The notes under the pieces were generated by a model. That model had not been told where the DNA came from and made no database searches. It saw nothing but the letters and a program-made list of their open reading frames with translations. Both the position numbers and the translations under genes were made by a program. From Plasmopara viticola (taxonomy: Eukaryota; Oomycota; Peronosporomycetes; Peronosporales; Peronosporaceae): a stretch of DNA of 64,000 nt. Where the stretch lies: assembly GCA_001695595.3 (NCBI GenBank), contig MBPM02000002.1, forward strand, positions 2,393,608-2,457,607, given 5' to 3'. Position 1 is the first letter of the stretch, and each line of letters starts with the position of its first letter. Positions 22,963 through 34,486 of this stretch are shown here, piece after piece.

Positions 22963-25900
22963 ATGGACGTGCTTGCGGGCACGACCAAGGGCCACCGCAA
23001 GTCCAAGTCAGGTGCCAAGGTAAACAAGCAGAAGCGCAAGACTTTTGAAAAGCAACAAAAGGAACAGCCATCGCTTGCCGAGCAGCGCAAGAATCCCAAA
23101 GCATTTGGAGTCGCGAAGGCTGGTCGTGCACGTAAGACCGTTCAGCGCAACTTGGACCGCGCACACCGCAAGGAATATGTACCCCAATTGAATCGTGCCG
23201 AGGACCTTCCACCTCCTATTTCAGTCATCGTCATGGGTCCACCGGGCAGTGGCAAGAGCACCGTCATCCGCTCATTGGTCAAGCGCTACACGCGCCACAA
23301 CCTTGTAGACGTCAAAGGTCCAGTGACTGTCGTAAGTGGCAAAGATCGTCGCATTACGTTTTTTGAATGTCCAAACGATTTGAATGCCATGATTGACTTG
23401 GCGAAAATTGCAGATTTAGTCCTGTTACTCGTTGACGCGAGTTTTGGCTTTGAAATGGAAACGTTTGAGTTTCTAAACATTCTCCAAGTGGTTGGTTTTC
23501 CAAAAGTGATGGGAATTCTCACGCATTTAGATGGCTTTAAAAAAAACAAGAGTCTTCGCAAAACCAAGAAACGATTAAAAGCACGGTTTTGGACAGAGAT
23601 TTACCAGGGCGCCAAGTTGTTTTACTTTTCGGGCATTTCCGCCAACAAATACCCGAAAGGTGAAATTCAAAACCTGTCGTTGTATATTTCACGCATGAAG
23701 TTCCGACCGCTCACGTGGAGAAATTCGCATCCGTATCTGCTCGCGGATCGACTAGAAGATGTGACAGCACCGGATGAAATTCAGCAAAACCCCATGGTCG
23801 ACCGTCGCGTGACGTTGTATGGCTATTTACGTGGGACCCACTTGAAACCAGGCATGAAAATGCATATTGCTGGAGCTGGCGACTTTTATATGGACAACGT
23901 GACCGTCATGCAGGATCCGTGCAATATTCCAGCAAGTAAGAAATCGGACGGAGTCGTAAAGAAGAAACATTTGAGTCAAAAGGAGACGCTGTTGTACGCA
24001 CCCATGTCGGATGTTGGCAATATCATGTACGACAAGGACGCCATGTACATTAATTTGAGTCAATTGAACTACACAAAGCCGGACTCTGGCGATGTTGTGG
24101 TTGATGAGGAGGACGGTAAAGGTGCGGAAGGGATGGCACAGAGTGTTACACGAGTTGGAGTGGGGGGAGAAGGTGTGAAGATGGTGCAGAGTATGCAGAA
24201 AATGGCAGTGGGGCTCGATGAAAGACTGAAAGGTGCGAGTTTGTCTTTGTTTAAAAATACGGCTGCTATTCGTGCAGATGAAGTCGATAGCGATGAGAGG
24301 GATAGTGCAATGGAAGAGGACAGTGAGCTGGAGGAGGAGGATAGCGCGGACGACGATGAAGACGAGAATGGTGAGATACATGTTGGCAAGCCTACGGAGG
24401 CTATTGTACGTGACTCCAGTGGTCGCATGCGTCGTCGTGCAGTGTTTACTGAAAGCAACGAGACTGCAGAGTCGATGAAGAGAGGGAAGGACTCGGAATC
24501 GGAGGATAGTGACGAGGACAGCGAAGAAGAGCAAGAAAGTGTTACTGAGGAGCAGTCACAATTGCGATGGAAGGAAAATTTAGTGTCTCGCGCTGCTGCA
24601 AACTTTCTTGAGCGTGAGCGGGCTGATTTAAACCTGATGGAATTCGTGTATGGTGAGCGTCAAAAGTACACTATGACGGAACAGGACTTGGACAATGAAA
24701 AAGAGGCCAAGCAAGGCCGAAGAGAGCAACAGGGCGAAGATGACGAAGGCTTTTTCACGCTAAAGCGCACGTCAAATGCAATGGGAGATTCCTCGTCAGC
24801 GTCCGAAACGTATAACCGCATTAATGCAATGGACTGTTCGCGGTTGCCTACTGGATTTGATAGTGGAAGTGACTGGACAGTGCCTGATGTGCTGCAAAGC
24901 ATTCGCAATCGCTTTGTTACTGGTTCGTGGAAGCGTGTGAACACGACAGAAGACGACGATAAGGATGCAAGCAATGATGTTGATGATAACGTTACACTCG
25001 ATGACGAAGGAGATGGTTCATATGAAGATTTAGAGACGGGTGAAGTCCACAAAGGTGTTTTTGATAAGGGCGAGGAGAGTACGAAAGACAAAGATAATGA
25101 AGAGATGGACGACGCGGAAACGGATGAGCAAATGCGCGAGCGTCTTCGTGCTCAAAAATCAGCCAAACGGACACTTGATGCCAATGATTTTGGAGTCGGT
25201 GGCCAGAGTCACAAGAATGATGTTGATGAAGAATTGACCGAAGTCATGGCCGAAGCAAAACGACTTCGCGAAGAACAGGCCCAGCGGAATGCAGAAGAGT
25301 TTGGCGAAGAAGGTGAAGACATGCGTCTACAGCTGGAAGGCTTTCGGAATGGACTGTACATCCGGATCGAATTTTCAGGTGTACCTGCCGAGTTTGTACG
25401 CTACTACGATTCCAAGAATCCCATTGTCATTGGGGGTCTACCAAATCTAGAAGACTCGTTGGGGCTTCTTCGCATGCGATTTAAAAAACATCGTTGGCAC
25501 AAGAAAATTCTTAAATCGAATGATCCGCTTGTGTTTTCAATTGGTTGGCGACGCTTTCAGAGTTTGCCAGTCTATTCGATCGAAGATACGAATGAGCGGC
25601 ATCGGTTTTTAAAGTACACACCCGAGCACATGCATTGCCACGCGACAATTTATGGCCCCATGTGTCCTCCGAATACGGGTGTCTTGGCCTTTCAAACTCT
25701 GTCGAACAATGCGGAAGGATTTCGCGTGAGTGGCACTGGCGTCGTGTTGGAATTGGACCACAAGTTTAATGTCGTGAAGAAGCTCAAGCTGATTGGCACG
25801 CCAAGCAAGATTCACAAGAACACGGCATTTATCAAAAACATGTTTAATTCCGAGCTCGAAGTGGCCAAGTTTGAAGGGGCTAGTGTTCGTACTGTGAGTG

Positions 25901-26541
25901 GCGTGCGGGGTCGGATTAAAAAAGCTCTTCGTGGTGAAAAAGGGGATTTTCGGGCCACTTTTGAAGACAAGATTCTCAAGAGCGACCTCGTCTTTTGTCG
26001 CACGTGGGTACCAGTGGAGCCAAAGCAATTGTACAATCCCGTGACGTCGCTTTTGACGAACGGCAAAGACAGTCGCAAGAGTACGTTAGGACTCATGAAA
26101 ACGACGTACGAGCTGCGCAAGGACCAGAAACTTGCGGTTCCTGTAAACCCGGATTCCCTTTACAAACCGATTGTGCGCACCGAGCGTCAATTCGCAGCGC
26201 TTAAAGTACCAAAGAAACTCCAGGCGAATTTACCGTTTGCTAGCAAACCAAAGGAGGACAAGAAGAAGGGCGCGAAGAAGGGCTATTTGGCGAGTCGTGC
26301 AGTGGTTTTGGAACCGGAAGAAAAGAAAAAGCACGGCTTTATGCTTCGGGTGAATACGGTGCGTCGAGATCGAGAGGCCACGCGAAAGGAGCGTCAGAGC
26401 AAGCGCAATGCCGACAATCTGAAGCGCAAGCAACGCGAGGAGAAACAATTTGAAGGCGTACACAAGGCAGAAAAGAAGGCCAAGTACCGGGCGGAAGGAA
26501 AAGAGGCGGCGTACCGTGCACTCAAGGCAGCGACTAGATAA
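22963..26541 (+). CDS. BMS1: Ribosome biogenesis GTPase Bms1
   Basis: A 1192-residue intronless GTPase of the U3 processome, which binds Rcl1 and acts in 18S maturation and 40S assembly in the nucleolus. The basic N-terminus ([13 protein letters not shown]) is typical. The P-loop GPPGSGKST is at residues 92-100. [20 protein letters not shown] strand and ILTHLDGF (the NKxD-equivalent) follow. A long acidic, low-complexity middle (about residues 440-780) contains many Asp/Glu runs. The C-terminal Bms1/Tsr1 domain contains [19 protein letters not shown] and the conserved GGLP and [12 protein letters not shown] region. The tail is very Lys/Arg-rich. I chose the ATG at 22963 ([11 protein letters not shown]) because the in-frame ATG at 22939 adds only eight atypical residues. 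The frame looks complete. Confidence 0.95.
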   Translation: MDVLAGTTKGHRKSKSGAKVNKQKRKTFEKQQKEQPSLAEQRKNPKAFGVAKAGRARKTVQRNLDRAHRKEYVPQLNRAEDLPPPISVIVMGPPGSGKSTVIRSLVKRYTRHNLVDVKGPVTVVSGKDRRITFFECPNDLNAMIDLAKIADLVLLLVDASFGFEMETFEFLNILQVVGFPKVMGILTHLDGFKKNKSLRKTKKRLKARFWTEIYQGAKLFYFSGISANKYPKGEIQNLSLYISRMKFRPLTWRNSHPYLLADRLEDVTAPDEIQQNPMVDRRVTLYGYLRGTHLKPGMKMHIAGAGDFYMDNVTVMQDPCNIPASKKSDGVVKKKHLSQKETLLYAPMSDVGNIMYDKDAMYINLSQLNYTKPDSGDVVVDEEDGKGAEGMAQSVTRVGVGGEGVKMVQSMQKMAVGLDERLKGASLSLFKNTAAIRADEVDSDERDSAMEEDSELEEEDSADDDEDENGEIHVGKPTEAIVRDSSGRMRRRAVFTESNETAESMKRGKDSESEDSDEDSEEEQESVTEEQSQLRWKENLVSRAAANFLERERADLNLMEFVYGERQKYTMTEQDLDNEKEAKQGRREQQGEDDEGFFTLKRTSNAMGDSSSASETYNRINAMDCSRLPTGFDSGSDWTVPDVLQSIRNRFVTGSWKRVNTTEDDDKDASNDVDDNVTLDDEGDGSYEDLETGEVHKGVFDKGEESTKDKDNEEMDDAETDEQMRERLRAQKSAKRTLDANDFGVGGQSHKNDVDEELTEVMAEAKRLREEQAQRNAEEFGEEGEDMRLQLEGFRNGLYIRIEFSGVPAEFVRYYDSKNPIVIGGLPNLEDSLGLLRMRFKKHRWHKKILKSNDPLVFSIGWRRFQSLPVYSIEDTNERHRFLKYTPEHMHCHATIYGPMCPPNTGVLAFQTLSNNAEGFRVSGTGVVLELDHKFNVVKKLKLIGTPSKIHKNTAFIKNMFNSELEVAKFEGASVRTVSGVRGRIKKALRGEKGDFRATFEDKILKSDLVFCRTWVPVEPKQLYNPVTSLLTNGKDSRKSTLGLMKTTYELRKDQKLAVPVNPDSLYKPIVRTERQFAALKVPKKLQANLPFASKPKEDKKKGAKKGYLASRAVVLEPEEKKKHGFMLRVNTVRRDREATRKERQSKRNADNLKRKQREEKQFEGVHKAEKKAKYRAEGKEAAYRALKAATR

Positions 26542-26666
26542 GCGAAATAGATTCGTATTTACAATGTCATTTACCCACTATAGCTTATTTTGACAACAAG
26601 CAAGGCTCTTCGAAGTCTATACCTTTTTCAAGATGATACAAATTTATTTTGGTTATTAATAATTTT

Positions 26667-26739
26667 CGACCTTGATGGGACTCGAACCCACAACCCCCTG
26701 ATTAGAAGTCAGATGCGCTATCCATTGCGCCACAAGGTC
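26667..26739 (-). tRNA. tRNA-Arg (anticodon UCU)
   Basis: 73 nt including the discriminator G. The acceptor stem GACCTTG/CAAGGTC pairs fully. The D-arm has a GCGC/GCGC stem. The anticodon loop CTTCTAA gives UCU. The T-arm has a 5-bp stem with loop TTCGAGT. No intron. It lies 125 bp past BMS1 on the opposite strand. A run of four or more T is not seen in the first 30 bases downstream, so the Pol III stop may be further away or atypical. Confidence 0.95.
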
Positions 26740-27389
26740 TTCATATTTGAAAGGATTTAGTAAACGTATAAAAAAAGTAATAAATATATTAAGTACTGAC
26801 ACATCACGAAAAGTACATGTTGGTCTAGTATCGTTTAGAGACGTCAACTATAAAATGCTGGCGGGTCCGTATACGTAGTCAGCGAAGGCCATTGTAGACG
26901 GCAGAGGCGTGTTAAGTAGAGAAGAGTCTACACGTTTTATGGAAGTTTGAGTTCATATAAAGCAACTGTGAACATTTTGTACTGTTCTAACGAGGAAGTG
27001 TGACATGAAACAAGATCTCGCACAAGCCTAAGCTCCTCTTAATACGTAAGAACACTAGTGTGTTTATCGAACTGAAAAGGATTCTGCACGATTGGCGATT
27101 AAGCTTGACTTCGGATAGATCTACTTGAGGATCAGAGAAAACGTGTCATACTGTCAGAGAGCGATTATCTGACAGATATTTTTTATCAATGCTGATAAAT
27201 ACCTACGCAAGATGCCTCACTGCTTGTATTTTTTTTTATTGCTTCCTTCGCGTACCAAGCAATTAAGTGACTTGGTTATACGGTGTCAAGGTCTATAACA
27301 ATTATATGAATGTTTGGAAACCAATTTATTGATGGCATCGTCACATCAAAGAGCGATATATCTATCCGTGACGATTGCTTTTGAAGCTT

Positions 27390-27925
27390 TCATTCGTCCC
27401 ATGTTACCACGTTTGTGCTCATGCATTTCTTGAACCATTGCGAACTCTCTTCGACCAGATAAAAGGATATCACTAGCCGATCAATCAATGTTGTGATTTC
27501 CAAGCAAGAGAGTCGAAGTGTCATGAAGTCTCGCAAAATTGGAAGTTGTCGTCGTCTTTGGTGGATATTGATAAGCACAGAAGAAAACGGCACAAGAAAC
27601 AATATTAATTGCATAACGAGAAGCATATTTTTGTGGACCATCTGACACATTACATAGCGAAGCAAAGCGGCAACTGCTTCAGCGCAAATAAAATGACAGT
27701 TTGCAATTTGGTCGAGTTCATCATGACGATAATCAGTAGATTTTCTATCTATGGCGGACGAGACACCGAAGCAATGAGCTTTCTACGCGTAAGCAAGACA
27801 ATACGTCCTTGCGTGATTCGAAAGAGCACTACCAGACTCAATATTGCTTTGCTACATATGTAATGAATGTAGAAGTCCAATCGGGATTCGATTAATGCCT
27901 TGGATACTGAAGCCTTAGTCGACAT
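27390..27925 (-). CDS. Hypothetical small membrane-type ORF, model uncertain
   Basis: Not recognised. One frame starts at 27925 (MSTKASVSKALIESRLDFYI) and reads to a TAG near 27752. A second frame to 27390 reads from upstream of 27665 with a hydrophobic stretch NMLLVMQLILFLVPFSSVLI and a tail EESSQWFKKC. The two could be joined by a GT-AG gap of about 38 nt (donor GTAGAA, acceptor CCATAG) that keeps the frame, giving roughly 170 residues. Such an intron would be unusually short for an oomycete. Alternatives are a frameshifted relic or chance frames. Confidence 0.3.
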
Positions 27926-27974
27926 GGCTAAAGTCTTTAAGAAATAGTCAAAGCATACTCGCCGGACATCTCAA

Positions 27975-28728
27975 TCTCTTGGTTGCATGCACCAGACACT
28001 CTGTGAATTAAACTCAACGCAAATCAAACTGGTTATTTTACGTCAATTATTTAAACGAAGGTTGGAAACTTCTGTAACACCCGGTTTGTGCATTCAAATT
28101 GACACAATTGACCTGAATGGCAACAGAAGAGAAATGTTCCATGGTCGCTCCTTTTCGGTTCACTGTCATTCGGATGCTTGCACTTAGTGACGACCCGAAC
28201 GTGATTGCAGAGACCTCGCGCTTGTTTCAGGCGTACTTAAGAAAGAAGACGGCTTTATTAGCACATCTACGTCAAGTTGTCTTTAACTCGCAAGCGCTGC
28301 TGATTTTGAGCTCTTGCGTAAACGCTACGAGTCAAACAACTTTATTGAAGAAAATCTCGACTGTTTAAGCGCGTTAGGCCGATTACAGGCATGAAGCTCA
28401 AGCGCTCAGTCAGTCACTGAACGTTTTGACGGTTCGATCGCAGGATATTCAATACATTCTCAGTGGCGTGGCTGCTGATGAACTAGGTGCTGAATTTGCG
28501 TGGCAGTATGTGCAAGAGCATTGGACGGACTTCCCGTCATGGCAGTCATTTCCCACTTGTAAAGCGACATGAAGGCACAAGAAGTGAATGTATTCTTAAC
28601 ACCACGCAAACACTCGTCGTATACACATAGAAAAAATGCAAGTCATTAGTGCTTGCTACCAACGCAATCGCAACGATCTGATAAATTGGCTCGAGACGGC
28701 TATTGTGGATTTTAAAGCTCGTGTTTAA
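27975..28728 (+). pseudogene. Decayed C-terminal part of an M1 aminopeptidase
   Basis: This matches the intact aminopeptidase at 50.4-53.1 kb residue for residue over much of its length. Examples are IKLNANQTGYF, NEGWK, then MVAPFR.TVIRMLALSDDP.VIAETSRLFQAY, IQYILSG-type and SACYQRN stretches. Breaks are clear. The Trp before IKLN is TGA (near 28008). The Gln in the RLQHPV block is TAA (28075). A Trp before the MATEE segment is again TGA (28114). About 80 codons are missing between HPV and the KLTQLT block. Further frameshifts follow after 28270. It faces the membrane-protein gene 58 bp away. Only the C-terminal helical domain is represented; the zinc-binding half is absent. Confidence 0.9.
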
Positions 28729-28786
28729 TAAAAAAAACCAATTCCTTGATTTAAGGCTAATAAGATGACTTTCCCAATCCGTACAG

Positions 28787-30136
28787 TTAGTGACGCATTC
28801 TACGAATGATGTACAGCGCCGCCATGACGACTGACACAGAGGAAGCGGCAGTTCGTAGGGTGACACTTTTTTTTGTCGCTGGGAGATCTCGAATCGGTGT
28901 GCTCAATCTTCCGTTTTGCAACAAATACTGGGTTGTATACCGAACAAGTGGCATAGTTGGCCACTTGATGTCGAGAAGTTGCGCCAGGCGCAAGAAAATT
29001 GCACCACAGGCAACCGAAGTCAAGGCTGACGAGACAACAAAGTGCATCAAGTATAGAAACACTCGCCGACTTCTTTTTGACGCATAGAATTGCATCACTA
29101 AGAAAGCACTCGAGACTGCCGCCGTGCGATTTAACGTCGAAGCACGTGGCAATTGCATCACATCAATGCATTTCTTCCATAATCTAGACGTCATAATGTC
29201 ATGAAGTGTTTGCTCGCGTGACTGGAGTGTATTTACCACATTTGGTCGATGAAAATCAAAGCCTGACGTTGCAACAAGGGACACTTCTTGTCCCTCCCCC
29301 TCGTTCTTGTCGTGACTTTTCTGGTCTGTTATTGTCACGTCATTTGATATAACTTCTTCAGCGTTATCTGATCCATGGCCACGCTTTTCCGGCAACAATA
29401 ATGTTTGCACTGGAGTTGGAAACAAGGAGACAAGACCTGGTTTTGTCAGCATCAATTGCACCTTCGGTGGCAACTGTTCCATTAATCTCATTTGCTCTGC
29501 TTTTGACAATGGCAATAAAAAAGGTAAAAATGGAGCGAGTTTATCCGATAACGTCGTGTCGGTAAGCCACTCGAGGAGTGAAGTGTGGAGTAAAAGTTCT
29601 TGGAGAAAAGAAGGCAAGATCGTCACGACGCCTTTCACGTAAACTTCTTTGCTATACCATTGATATATAGGTACCATGTACGAGTACAGCAAGCCTAATG
29701 ATGCGTACAGGACGATTCCCAACGCCAGCATTGCTCTTCGAGATAAGAACTCATTTAGTAATACAGTAACTGCAAAAAATATTGTAAGGCAACTGGCGAC
29801 GCGCAACAATAATAGGGCAATTTCAAGTCGAGAGTGTAGGTGTGAACATGTAACGTGAACCAAAAGTAACCCGATGAACGGTGGCGATATAACGGCAAAC
29901 ACGGCGAGATGATCCACGACCAACGAGTCGAATTGGATGCTTAGGGATGGCAAATTAAGCGCAAAATAGTGGTACAAGTCACTGTTCATCCACGGATCCA
30001 TTGTAAATAGCACGACACCCACGAGAATAATGAGAGAGATCAGTGTGACCAGCTGCACCAGCACGTGATTCATCGAACGACGCATGACGAAAATTCCCGC
30101 GTGACAATGACTTGTGACGGAATATAACGCCATCAA
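28787..30136 (-). CDS. Multi-pass membrane protein of unknown function
   Basis: A 449-residue intronless protein that I do not recognise. Four hydrophobic segments lie in the N-terminal third (about 27-46, 76-96, 105-127, 136-158). The middle is hydrophilic and includes an acidic stretch (about residues 265-300). A hydrophobic segment lies near 360-385, and another at the very C-terminus is followed by IIRRMRH. The Met at residue 18 (MRRSMNHV) is an alternative start. A tail-only relic of this gene (ALYIIRKMRH) lies next to the intact aminopeptidase at 50.3 kb, so this gene and the aminopeptidase were neighbours before duplication. The frame is open and unbroken, which argues for a real gene. 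Confidence 0.75.
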   Translation of the reverse strand: MMALYSVTSHCHAGIFVMRRSMNHVLVQLVTLISLIILVGVVLFTMDPWMNSDLYHYFALNLPSLSIQFDSLVVDHLAVFAVISPPFIGLLLVHVTCSHLHSRLEIALLLLRVASCLTIFFAVTVLLNEFLSRRAMLALGIVLYASLGLLYSYMVPIYQWYSKEVYVKGVVTILPSFLQELLLHTSLLEWLTDTTLSDKLAPFLPFLLPLSKAEQMRLMEQLPPKVQLMLTKPGLVSLFPTPVQTLLLPEKRGHGSDNAEEVISNDVTITDQKSHDKNEGEGQEVSLVATSGFDFHRPNVVNTLQSREQTLHDIMTSRLWKKCIDVMQLPRASTLNRTAAVSSAFLVMQFYASKRSRRVFLYLMHFVVSSALTSVACGAIFLRLAQLLDIKWPTMPLVRYTTQYLLQNGRLSTPIRDLPATKKSVTLRTAASSVSVVMAALYIIRRMRH

Positions 30137-31129
30137 TTGTTATAGTATTACGTAGTCAAATTAAATTATACTCCACTCTTCTTTTGGGGTTGTCTTTTAT
30201 AAATGAACTTGTCGTTCACTTAGCGATTCTGGCAAAGAGGTCATTTTGTATACTTGAATATGACAAGCTAGCCTTTCAGCTACAGGCAAGTCCCTTCACT
30301 CTAACAAACATTGATATAGCAGCTAATCTGAAGGTCGTCCTAAGCAATATTTTTAGTCACTTTGCGACAACTGGATTCACTATGCTTAGCAAATCTCCAC
30401 CAGACAGGATTGCCATTCAGTCCTGTCACTCACAGCTAAGTATTGTACCCAACAAGATTGAGTATCTACCTTCACGCTTTTGCAACTGGACTACAAAGAG
30501 TATCACGCTTGTTTATGGTACTTTAATGTTGTGTGACAAAGTCAATGATGTTTCGAGCTTTTAAAAGGCAGTGAGAAGCTAATCATCACTGCTTTAAGCA
30601 TGTTGTATGTATTTGTATGTTAAATTGTAAGTGATGGATTTCATTTTTACGAGGGGCCAATTTAAATAGAGCGGTTACCTCACCTTGTAACTTTGATATG
30701 TCGGCTATACCAAATTTTGTCGGACAGATCGCGATTTGCGCTTAGTACCAGATCTGAGTGTAGGACAAAAGTCAGAGACCTGAAATAAAGCTTACTTTAA
30801 GCAAGACGTTTCGGCAGCCCCACTGCACTTGCAACCACTTTTTTAAATGGTACAATACAATTGATCTTCGCTTTTTTAGAAGACAATAAGCAGGGTTACG
30901 CTCATGTCATCTCGCGCACACGCGCCACACATCAGATCCGAAACAGACAAGATCGCGTAGTTAATTTATTGTTGGGCCGACGCGAAAACATATCAGCCAA
31001 AGCATTCGACCTATCTGCAATAAATTTCGACTCAAAGCTATACACCGCATGAAAAGAGGGACAGGGCCCGTCAGAGCAAGTGCACTCCTATTCAAATCAC
31101 CTCAACGCTACTAAATTCTTGGCTGAGTC
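30137..31129. other. Intergenic stretch, nothing recognised
   Basis: Upstream of the membrane-protein gene. An open frame of 126 codons at 30184-30564 has no motif and no sign of splicing that I could use, so I do not call it a gene. Confidence 0.5.
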
Positions 31130-31640
31130 AAAAGCCGGACGATACTCATTGGCCGTCCACCTAAATTTTGTTACGGGACATTTTATTTGTCAGGTTTGTC
31201 TTGTATCTACGCCTGGGCTCAAACAGGCTTGGGCCCGTTGTATCCATCATAGAAAGTATACTCAGATGTGGTGTTCCAAAGATTGAACATCAAAACCTTA
31301 TCGACATAATAGTGAGGAACGAGATGGACCTCGTGCTAAAAGGAAGAGGTAATTGCCTCGTTGTGCAAGTATAGGCAGCTTAGAGCTTATACAAGATTAA
31401 GCGCTCAGGCCACAAAATTTCGAGCGTATCTTCTGGACTCAAAGCTTTTTCGTGGTTGATTCCGACCATAAGTCTTCGCGAATGGCGATATACAGACTCA
31501 TTTGCCTAAAACAAGGATAGTTGCAATTCTTCACAAGATACATGCCAAGCAAAACTTATGTGCTTGCCTTTACATTTTCGTGTGGGCACGGCCATTTCAG
31601 TAGAGCAGGTAGGTTTATCAATGATAAAATCCGTCAGTCA
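31130..31640 (+). mobile_element. Ty1/copia RT remnant
   Basis: About 500 bp similar to 47.84-48.37 kb, where recognisable copia RNase H follows. Shared blocks include CCTGGGCTCAAAC, GTGGTTGATTCCGACCAT and GCGATATACAGAC. The translation in shifting frames gives an LYAWAQTGLG-like block where copia RT has LYGLKQA, then AIYRLICLKQ. Heavily decayed. No LTR found. Confidence 0.5.
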
Positions 31641-31699
31641 TATAAAGTTAAAGCTGGTGTAGAGCCTATAGTGCAATTCATTAAATACCTAATTGCAGT

Positions 31700-32330
31700 T
31701 GTATCACTGTAAGTAAACCAATGGGGTGCTCTACTTAAGACTAAATTTGACAAGATCAGCCCAAGCGACGTGGTAGATTGCCAATAGTTGGCTTCGTAAG
31801 ACAAATAATGCATTGATGAGAGCAAACGCAGCCATAGCTACCTTATTAGTCCGCAGATATGGCGAGGCTGCTCACATACTATGCAGATTAACCTTTAGCA
31901 CACGGTTGACCCTTTTGGTCTGATCATGTGTCGGTTTATATTGAAAGCCAGAAATTGTAGAGCGGAAATCCGATCGCCGTAGCAGCTATAGGTAGAAATC
32001 AACGTAATTACCCGTATTTGATGTTTGTCCAGCGCCCTTGTTACGAGCGAAGTGGTACTATCCGGCAGCCTTGAGCTGCTCGAATTGAAGCGAGATGGCT
32101 CGCTCATATCCATCCTCATAGGGTCACAGAAACGCTGAGCTGATCGCAAAGTCGGGTGCGTCGCAAATGACGCTGAAGGACATTGTATCGCTCGTCGAAG
32201 CCGAGCAGGAGCCTTCAGAACTTTTTTTACTAACACCAGGATTTTGAGCTAGATCTCTCAGACACTCAATGCCTTTTCGCGATAGATCGAACCAAGTGTT
32301 AGCAAGACCCACTGTTCGTGTGCAGATAAT
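31700..32330 (-). mobile_element. Ty3/gypsy integrase remnant
   Basis: On the minus strand near 31895-31950 the frame reads QYKPTHDQTKRVNRVLK. This corresponds to the YHPQTDGQTERVNRVLE motif that contains the third catalytic residue of Ty3 integrases; here that Glu is Lys. Flanking frames are broken. The extent is approximate. Confidence 0.45.
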
Positions 32331-34486
32331 AGCTGGCTAAGCGTATCCCTCACCTCAGATTCTATGATAACGTAGCGTGGGCCAGATCGATGTAGCTTTC
32401 ATTGTCTCGGGGTCTACCTGAACCTCATATAGCAGTCGGAGCTATGCTAGATCAGTAAATGTTGTTGGCATAATTTTTTTTGGCTCTTATGATCTTCAAA
32501 GGGCTAGACAAACCTCCAAAGCCGGCTTATCTTTTAAAACTGACTATGGACGAAGTTATAGCCAAAGTTTATCCGGGCGAAACCTTGAAATGTAGAAACA
32601 AATGTGTGATCGGTCGGGAAAGCGTAGCCGGGGCATTGCATTACCTCCATTATGCCTAGGCCCACTAACTCAGGACCAATTCCAATAGAATTAAGCACTG
32701 CCAAGCCTATCAACATTCTTTGCATTGGCTACGGTGGGAAAGGGTGCATGATCTGCTGTTGTTCTGAAAGAGAAATGACAAAGTCAATTTTGTTTTGCTC
32801 AAAGAATTTTTAGAAAGTTGCTCGCAGATGCCGCCCCCTCAGAGCCAGGTCACCTGTGTGATGGGCTCCCTTCTGAAGCAATATCAAGCTCGTTTAATAA
32901 ATGTCGTATATACCATGAAACCTTAGCCCCTCAGAGCTTGCCAGCTCTCGAAGAAAGTATCAGTAGCGGTGGACTGCACTTATCAACAAAATGCGCGAGG
33001 ATATAGCAAGCAGTTCAAAAAATAGGCAGACTATGGTGCATCGGTGAAACTTGTGCTGACCAACAATTGCGAATAGCCAAAAATGGACAGCTCGATGTTC
33101 TAGGCGGGAGCGACAAAAGCAATTTTTTTTTTTGATTGGCTGAGAAAGCGTCTCTATATATTTCTGGGAATGGAGTACACCTTGTTGTAATATCTAAAGG
33201 ATTCCGACACTACAGATACATTTCTTGTCCTTGACAAGCACAAAGAGAAATTGATCACATCGTGGCTAAAAAGGCACGAGCCCTGGGTCATTTGGTGAGG
33301 TAAGACTAAAGGTGGTAGCCACCTAAGCCCGTGCAGCAGGACTTTGGTGGTTCATGTTCTTCCTGTGCATTTGGTTCCATTCTACGTTGATAAGCACCCG
33401 AGACACGAAGGTAGCCGTGACGACTTCTTTGACACCATCTTTAGCCAGTGATCAAGTTCTGCTAGCAGCAGCGGCTGTCAAAAAAATAGAGGTAAAACTT
33501 TGAAAGTGTTTAACATTGTGCCACCGGTGTGCGGCATGCTGGGCAAAGCCTTACAAGCATGTATTAGCAAGACACTGTGAGAAAGATTGTTCCCAGGTAG
33601 TAAACAGATACCGGCAATGCTGGTAGCATTTTTGCAGGTGAAAAATACGGTCAGCAACACACTGTAAGTAACATACTTGGAATGTTTCACCAAGAGCGGG
33701 TGACATATCGTTTTAAAAGGAAATTGGACCCCGACGTGTCACGAAAGATGTTTTTCACGGAAATCAAATAGACGTTTCGCCACGACGGATGTAAACTGTT
33801 TAGAGGCACTAACATCGATAGTAATCTTAAGGATCCTGTCTCTAATATCGACGAATATATACTCAAAGGTGGTGTTCAGAGATCAACCATTTTAGGTGGG
33901 TAGAGGAGTGGAGGCTGGCATCTTTCTAGAACTGATGTATTTGCTCTTGAGAATGAGAGCTTAATGTCAAATGGCGACAAGCACTTGAGGTGTGGCGTCA
34001 TAATGATAAAGGCCGTTACTTTCTAATATATACCTCCCTCATTTTTTTTGATACTTTTAGTCTGTCAATTCAGTGCACTGCACATCGTACAGCCAGAAAC
34101 AGTTTTTAAGTAACACGTCCTGCCTCATATTGACAGCTTAAACAATAGTATGCAAGAATGGAAATATTGAGCTGAAATTCTATGGAACCCCCAGCGAAAT
34201 AGATGGGTTTTGCAAAAGTTAATTAAGTTTCGAGATTCTACGCCTGCCTTTATAGCCTGCAGCATTTTTACAATTTGTTACTAGACAAAAATTCTTTGAG
34301 TGCTGATTATAGAAACCTTCATATTCGTTACTTGAATAGTTTGAATACGCATTAGAATTCTTGGTGACGCTGCAAATCTCTCGCTTTTGTTACTTCGCAA
34401 CTAATATCGATACCTACGCTGCACAATCATGTGGCACACACATTATTGCTAGATTCATTAACTCTTATATTCTATATAGTGCAAGG
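32331..34486. other. Non-coding stretch, nothing secure
   Basis: About 2.1 kb of probable retroelement debris. I found no coding motif. It ends at the start of the GDP-hexose phosphorylase gene. Confidence 0.45.

Noticed and set aside
23827..24534. 235-codon minus-strand frame
   Set aside because: It lies opposite the acidic, low-complexity part of BMS1 and is an antisense shadow.
26656..26847. 63-codon minus-strand frame with AQWIAHLTSNQGVVGSSP
   Set aside because: This is the translated tRNA-Arg gene, a well-known false ORF pattern.
30184..30564. 126-codon open frame on the plus strand
   Set aside because: No motif, no similarity to anything else in the window, composition like its surroundings, no useful splice sites. 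Treated as chance.
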